This document shows, one piece after another, positions 6,519-9,028 of a stretch of 9,028 nucleotides of DNA (position 1 is the first letter of the stretch; each line of letters starts with the position of its first letter). The stretch comes from Victivallis vadensis (lineage in GTDB: Bacteria; Verrucomicrobiota; Lentisphaeria; Victivallales; GWF2-50-93), in contig DYRX01000172.1 of assembly GCA_020718525.1 (NCBI GenBank), positions 1-9,028 on the forward strand, given 5' to 3'. The position numbers and the translations under genes were made by a program. Below the pieces are notes generated by a model. The model was given only the letters and a program-made list of their open reading frames with translations. It had not been told where the DNA came from and ran no database searches.

Positions 6519-7613
6519 ATGCGAAAAAAAACCAGACAGATCATGATAGGCAGTGTAGCTGTTGGAGGCGGTGCCCCAATCAGCGTCCAGTCAATGACTA
6601 AGACCGACACCGGCGACGCGGACGCAACTCTTGCACAGATTGCTCAGCTCGCCTCAGCTGGATGCCAGATCATCCGAGTCGCGGTCCCTTCCAAGTCTGT
6701 CATCAAGGCATTTGCAGAAATTGCCTCTTCAAGTCCAATTCCTGTGATTGCCGACATTCACTTCGACTATCGCCTTGCAATAGCTTCGATCGAAGCCAAA
6801 GCGCATGCCGTCAGAATCAACCCAGGCAATATCGGCGGAGAAAAGGAGCTTGAAGCGCTCTCCAGGGCGCTCATTGATTACGGCATCCCCGTGCGAATCG
6901 GCGCAAACTCCGGAAGTCTCTCCGAAAAACAGCGCAGAAAAATTGCGGCATCTGTCTCGGATCGGCATGAGGCAATGGCGGCGGCTCTGGTGGACTCAGC
7001 TCTTGAGCAGTGCCGTATGCTCGAACGTTTCGGCGTCGAAAAAATAAAGGTTTCTCTCAAGGCCTCAAGTGTATTGTCAAGTGTTATAGCCTATAGAAGA
7101 TTCTCCAGACTTTCAGACTATCCGCTTCATGTCGGAATCACCGAAGCCGGATCACTTTACTCTGGCATCATCAAATCATCTGTCGGGATCGGAGCGCTAT
7201 TGCTAGAGGGAATAGGAGACACGTTAAGAGTCAGCCTGAGCGCCGATCCGCTTGAGGAGCTTCGCGCCGCAATCGCAATCCTAGAGGCGGCTGGCTTGAG
7301 ACGTCCGCGCCCGGAAATCGTCTCTTGCCCGACATGCGGCCGCACAAAGGTCAATCTGCTTGAAATCCTGGACAAGGTCGAAAAAAGAATAGAGGAGACA
7401 AAAAAAAACGGCAGAAAATTCAAGGAGTGCAAAATAGCAATCATGGGCTGTGCAGTCAACGGTCCAGGCGAAGCCTCCGACGCGGATCTTGGCATTGCCG
7501 GGGCATCCGGTTTCGGGGCAATATTCAAAAAAGGCGTACTCGTCAACAAAGTCCCGGAAGCCGAACTCCTTGACTCCTTTTTCTCCGAGCTCGAAGCCCT
7601 TGTCGAGAATTGA
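6519..7613 (+). CDS. ispG: 4-hydroxy-3-methylbut-2-en-1-yl diphosphate synthase IspG (GcpE)
   Basis: IspG carries out the penultimate step of the MEP isoprenoid pathway: reductive ring opening of 2-C-methyl-D-erythritol 2,4-cyclodiphosphate to HMBPP with a [4Fe-4S] cluster. From the ATG at 6519 the product is 364 residues, close to E. coli IspG (372). The N-terminal TIM-barrel part shows the family segments ISVQSMTKTDT, PVIADIHFDYRLA, VRINPGNIG, PVRIGANSGSL and HVGITEAG. The C-terminal part has the cluster ligands C270 and C273 (SCPTCGRT) and C311 in MGCAVNGPGEA, with the glutamate E318 of the GPGEA motif as the remaining ligand. The frame extends upstream to 6264, but that stretch is not IspG-like and holds a predicted promoter. 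The ribosome site at the chosen start is weak. It appears to be transcribed alone, separated from cls by a terminator. Confidence 0.95.
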   Translation: MRKKTRQIMIGSVAVGGGAPISVQSMTKTDTGDADATLAQIAQLASAGCQIIRVAVPSKSVIKAFAEIASSSPIPVIADIHFDYRLAIASIEAKAHAVRINPGNIGGEKELEALSRALIDYGIPVRIGANSGSLSEKQRRKIAASVSDRHEAMAAALVDSALEQCRMLERFGVEKIKVSLKASSVLSSVIAYRRFSRLSDYPLHVGITEAGSLYSGIIKSSVGIGALLLEGIGDTLRVSLSADPLEELRAAIAILEAAGLRRPRPEIVSCPTCGRTKVNLLEILDKVEKRIEETKKNGRKFKECKIAIMGCAVNGPGEASDADLGIAGASGFGAIFKKGVLVNKVPEAELLDSFFSELEALVEN

Positions 7614-7659
7614 CGCTGGAATTTTCAAGTCCTCACCGCAGACCCTTTATCCCAGTTTG

Positions 7660-7694
7660 ATGCCATTCTCCCATGTTTTTGATTTGGCATTTTA
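7660..7694 (+). terminator. Possible terminator of ispG
   Basis: ATGCCA (7660-7665) and TGGCAT (7685-7690) form a 6-bp stem around a 19-nt loop, followed by TTTTA. It lies 47 nt after the ispG stop. The stem is short and the loop long, so this is only a candidate. Confidence 0.35.
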
Positions 7695-7702
7695 TTAGAT
7701 GT

Positions 7703-7729
7703 AAAAAATCGCTGAACGACGTAGTTCAG
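7703..7729 (-). terminator. Hairpin plus T-run on the minus strand
   Basis: CTGAAC (7712-7717) and GTTCAG (7724-7729) form a 6-bp stem with a 6-nt loop. On the minus strand this is followed by CGATTTTTT. It lies inside the frame of the IstA fragment, so it could stop transcripts from the IS remnant or be part of the ispG intergenic region. Confidence 0.35.
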
Positions 7730-7734
7730 TGAAT

Positions 7735-7950
7735 CTTTATCCGGGCGGCCCCCCATCTGACCCGATTTCCGCGCGATCTTGCGGTTCGAATACCCACGCT
7801 CCGACAGAATTTTGATGCCATCTCTCATGCTCGCCTCAAGCTCGTTTGACATATATCCTCCAAATGTTGATGAAGGATATAAATTAACTCCGCTTAAAGT
7901 GGCACAGTTTCAGACGTCCCAAGGTGGACCAGTTTGGGTGTCCCTTGACA
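7735..7950 (-). mobile_element. Truncated IS21-family insertion sequence, one end
   Basis: On the minus strand the sequence from 7950 begins TGTCAAGGGACACCC, in keeping with the TG-starting ends of IS21 elements. The next 100 nt carry two copies of a transposase-site-like repeat and lead into the start of an istA-like frame at 7852. The other end, istB and most of istA are missing. The inner boundary at about 7735 is an estimate, because the sequence stops looking IS-like there. The outer end sits exactly where the next relic becomes recognisable coding sequence, consistent with insertion into that gene. Confidence 0.5.
7899..7945. repeat. Two imperfect direct repeats at the IS21 end
   Basis: Two 22-bp copies (7899-7920 and 7924-7945) share GTGG, then (A/C)CAGTTT, then a GTCCC end, and differ by a few substitutions and one indel. 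Repeated transposase-binding sites near the termini are a known feature of IS21 elements. Confidence 0.5.
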
Positions 7951-8291
7951 TTCCATCTCATCGCCCAGCGCACAATTGAAGAATTGAGACATGAAGGATG
8001 TGAGACCGCCTGCTACAGGTGTCTGAAAACCTATTCCAACCAAAGACATCACGACATCCTTTCCTGCCCCTTGCACTGCCATATCTGGAAATGCCGGCAT
8101 CTTCTGCGCCGGAATCACTACCATTGCAGAAAAGCGACACATTTGATCCGAAACCTTGGCTTGAAGCATATAAGGCCGGAGTCGGCTCTCCTCTCGAACT
8201 CAAGTTTCTAAAGCTGTTCGAAAAATACGGATTTCATCCTGAGAAGCAGGCACCTCTTTCGGTGAATAACGAAGTGAATACGTCTATGTAA
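7951..8291 (+). pseudogene. 3' relic of a DUF1998-type (helicase-associated) protein
   Basis: Only the C-terminal part of a larger protein remains, and it is frameshifted. From 7951 the frame reads RTIEELRHEGCETACYRCL followed by KTYSNQRHHDILS. The ACYxCLxxYxNQxxH pattern (C at 8011-8013 and 8020-8022) is the end of the DUF1998 zinc-binding domain found in helicase-linked defence proteins such as DISARM DrmB. At about 8062-8070 the reading must change frame to continue PLALPYLEMPASSAPESLPL, then PWLEAYKAGVGSPLELKFL and KLFEKYGFHPEKQAPLS, ending at a TGA/TAA-rich region near 8291. The GSPLELKFLKLFEKYGF segment resembles the start of Vsr/PD-(D/E)XK-like nuclease tails. The N-terminus is lost at the IS21 junction. 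The DUF1998 call rests on the cysteine motif; the nuclease tail is inference. Confidence 0.6.
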
Positions 8292-9028
8292 TTGCCATAG
8301 GTGCGGTTTGACTCTTCAAAGGTGAATTTTACTCCACGATTTTCAAGCTCCGGCAACAGATCGTTCAGCAAGGATACCATCCATGGCCGAATTTCCTTTG
8401 AAACATACAGACCACTGAAGCGATATTCGGATCTTTCATCCTTGAATGGATATGGTAGCTTTTCTCTGTCCGATTTTGTGCGACAGCTTATGAAACATGC
8501 AGTTATAGGATTTATATTGGTATCTTTAAGTTTTTCCCGCATCTCATTGATCCTCGCTGTGAATGCATCAGGAGATTCTGAATTTTCCGGATCATAGAGA
8601 TCGTATGATTATCTCGGTGCTATCTCCCAACACATCCTTGGTCTTTGGAGAAGTCAATATATAACTCATCTGATCTATCGTGAGCACTTTTGCAAGGGCA
8701 AGAAATATTCCTTGCGGTAGTTTGGAGTCAAACAGTCTCTTGCGCAGGTATTTCAGGTCATCTTTCCCAATAGGCGGTAATTTTGCACACCGGTCGACAA
8801 GAATTACGATCAAATCAAGATTTGCACTTTCAATATAACTTGCCAATAGGGACGATTGTCATTGACTGTCAATCCGCACTTAACAAGCAAGTCCATTTTG
8901 TCAGTCTTCAAGATCCGGTCTCTGCGGTAGAGCATCCCCAAACGGCCATGGCAGTAGCCTTGCTTATCCAAGAGATGTCATTGCTCAGACTTTCCAGGGA
9001 TATGTTGTGTCCCAGAAAGAGGTGGGTA
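8234..9028 (-). pseudogene. Multiply frameshifted relic, family not recognised
   Basis: Coding-like sequence runs leftward from the window edge in four pieces in different frames. The first (9027-8908) reads THLFLGHNISLESLSNDIS. The second (about 8980-8846) reads DKQGYCHGRLGMLYRRDR and then ILKTDKMDLLVKCGLTVND. The third (8846-8592) contains IFLALAKVLTIDQMSYIL. The fourth (8608-8234) contains NPITACFISCRTKSD and PWMVSLLNDLLPELENRGVK. The frames change near 8975, 8846 and 8600. The reconstructed protein would exceed 250 residues, is charged and soluble-looking, and continues beyond the window. The segment LLNDLLPELENRGVKFTF faintly recalls part of phospholipase D-like domains, but no HKD motif is visible, so I give no function. 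The region looks more A+T-rich than the genes to its left. Confidence 0.5.

Larger units (their letters stand above)
7625..7852 (-). pseudogene. IS21-family transposase IstA fragment
   Basis: A 75-codon minus-strand frame starts MSNELEASMRDGIKILSER with a strong ribosome site (GGAGG, 4 nt before the ATG). Residues 10-30, including ERGYSNRKIAR, look like the N-terminal helix-turn-helix that opens IstA transposases of the IS21 family. Intact IstA proteins are several hundred residues long. Here the helix-turn-helix breaks off into GQMGGRPDKDS, and the rest is unrecognisable and runs over a terminator-like hairpin. I read it as a truncated and internally deleted relic whose last 30 or so codons are chance reading. 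A small HTH regulator is the alternative, but the upstream IS-like end argues against it. Confidence 0.55.

Noticed and set aside
7751..8211. Other short frames around the IS21 end on both strands
   Set aside because: They cross the IS terminus and the DUF1998 relic in unrelated frames without any protein-like features.
8234..8542. Independent 102-codon gene on the minus strand
   Set aside because: Its frame stays open and protein-like upstream of the ATG to about 8608, so it is the 3' piece of a longer broken gene.

Overview
The window reads as a bacterial chromosome segment of moderate G+C. An intact, ordinary gene block (about 131 to 7613) is followed by a decayed accessory block (about 7625 to 9028). 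No rRNA, tRNA or other clear lineage marker is present. The IspG-type isoprenoid enzyme and UmuDC show a bacterium using the MEP pathway and a LexA/UmuD-type damage response. A tandem GCAAAGGC intergenic motif and the IS21/DUF1998 remnants would fit a Lentisphaerota/Verrucomicrobiota-like (PVC) organism, but that placement is a weak guess.

Layout. Positions 131-376 encode a small membrane-anchored or exported protein of unknown function. It is followed by a polytopic membrane polyferredoxin of the NapH/CcoG-like class (435-1526). Convergent to these, on the minus strand, is a tight umuD-umuC pair (3274 down to 1624) with a good promoter and a perfect inverted repeat placed like an operator. 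Divergent from umuD is a plus-strand pair: an M24 (Xaa-Pro type) metallopeptidase (3497-4630) and, 19 nt later, a cardiolipin synthase with two HKD motifs (4650-6149). A compact hairpin terminator (6201-6221) closes this pair. After a roughly 300-nt non-coding stretch with its own promoter comes ispG (6519-7613).

The right end is a gene graveyard. A truncated IS21-family remnant (start of istA plus a terminal end with two repeated sites, up to 7950) abuts the 3' end of a frameshifted plus-strand gene. That relic carries a DUF1998-like cysteine motif, as in helicase-associated proteins of defence islands. Opposite it, running off the window, is a minus-strand relic broken in at least three places (9028 down to 8234) whose family I do not recognise. 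The two relics overlap tail to tail.

Functionally, the intact genes do unrelated jobs: electron transfer, translesion synthesis, dipeptide turnover, phospholipid synthesis and isoprenoid synthesis. Only umuD-umuC and the peptidase-cls pair look like operons. The right-hand block looks like a former defence island that has been hit by a transposon and is being lost.
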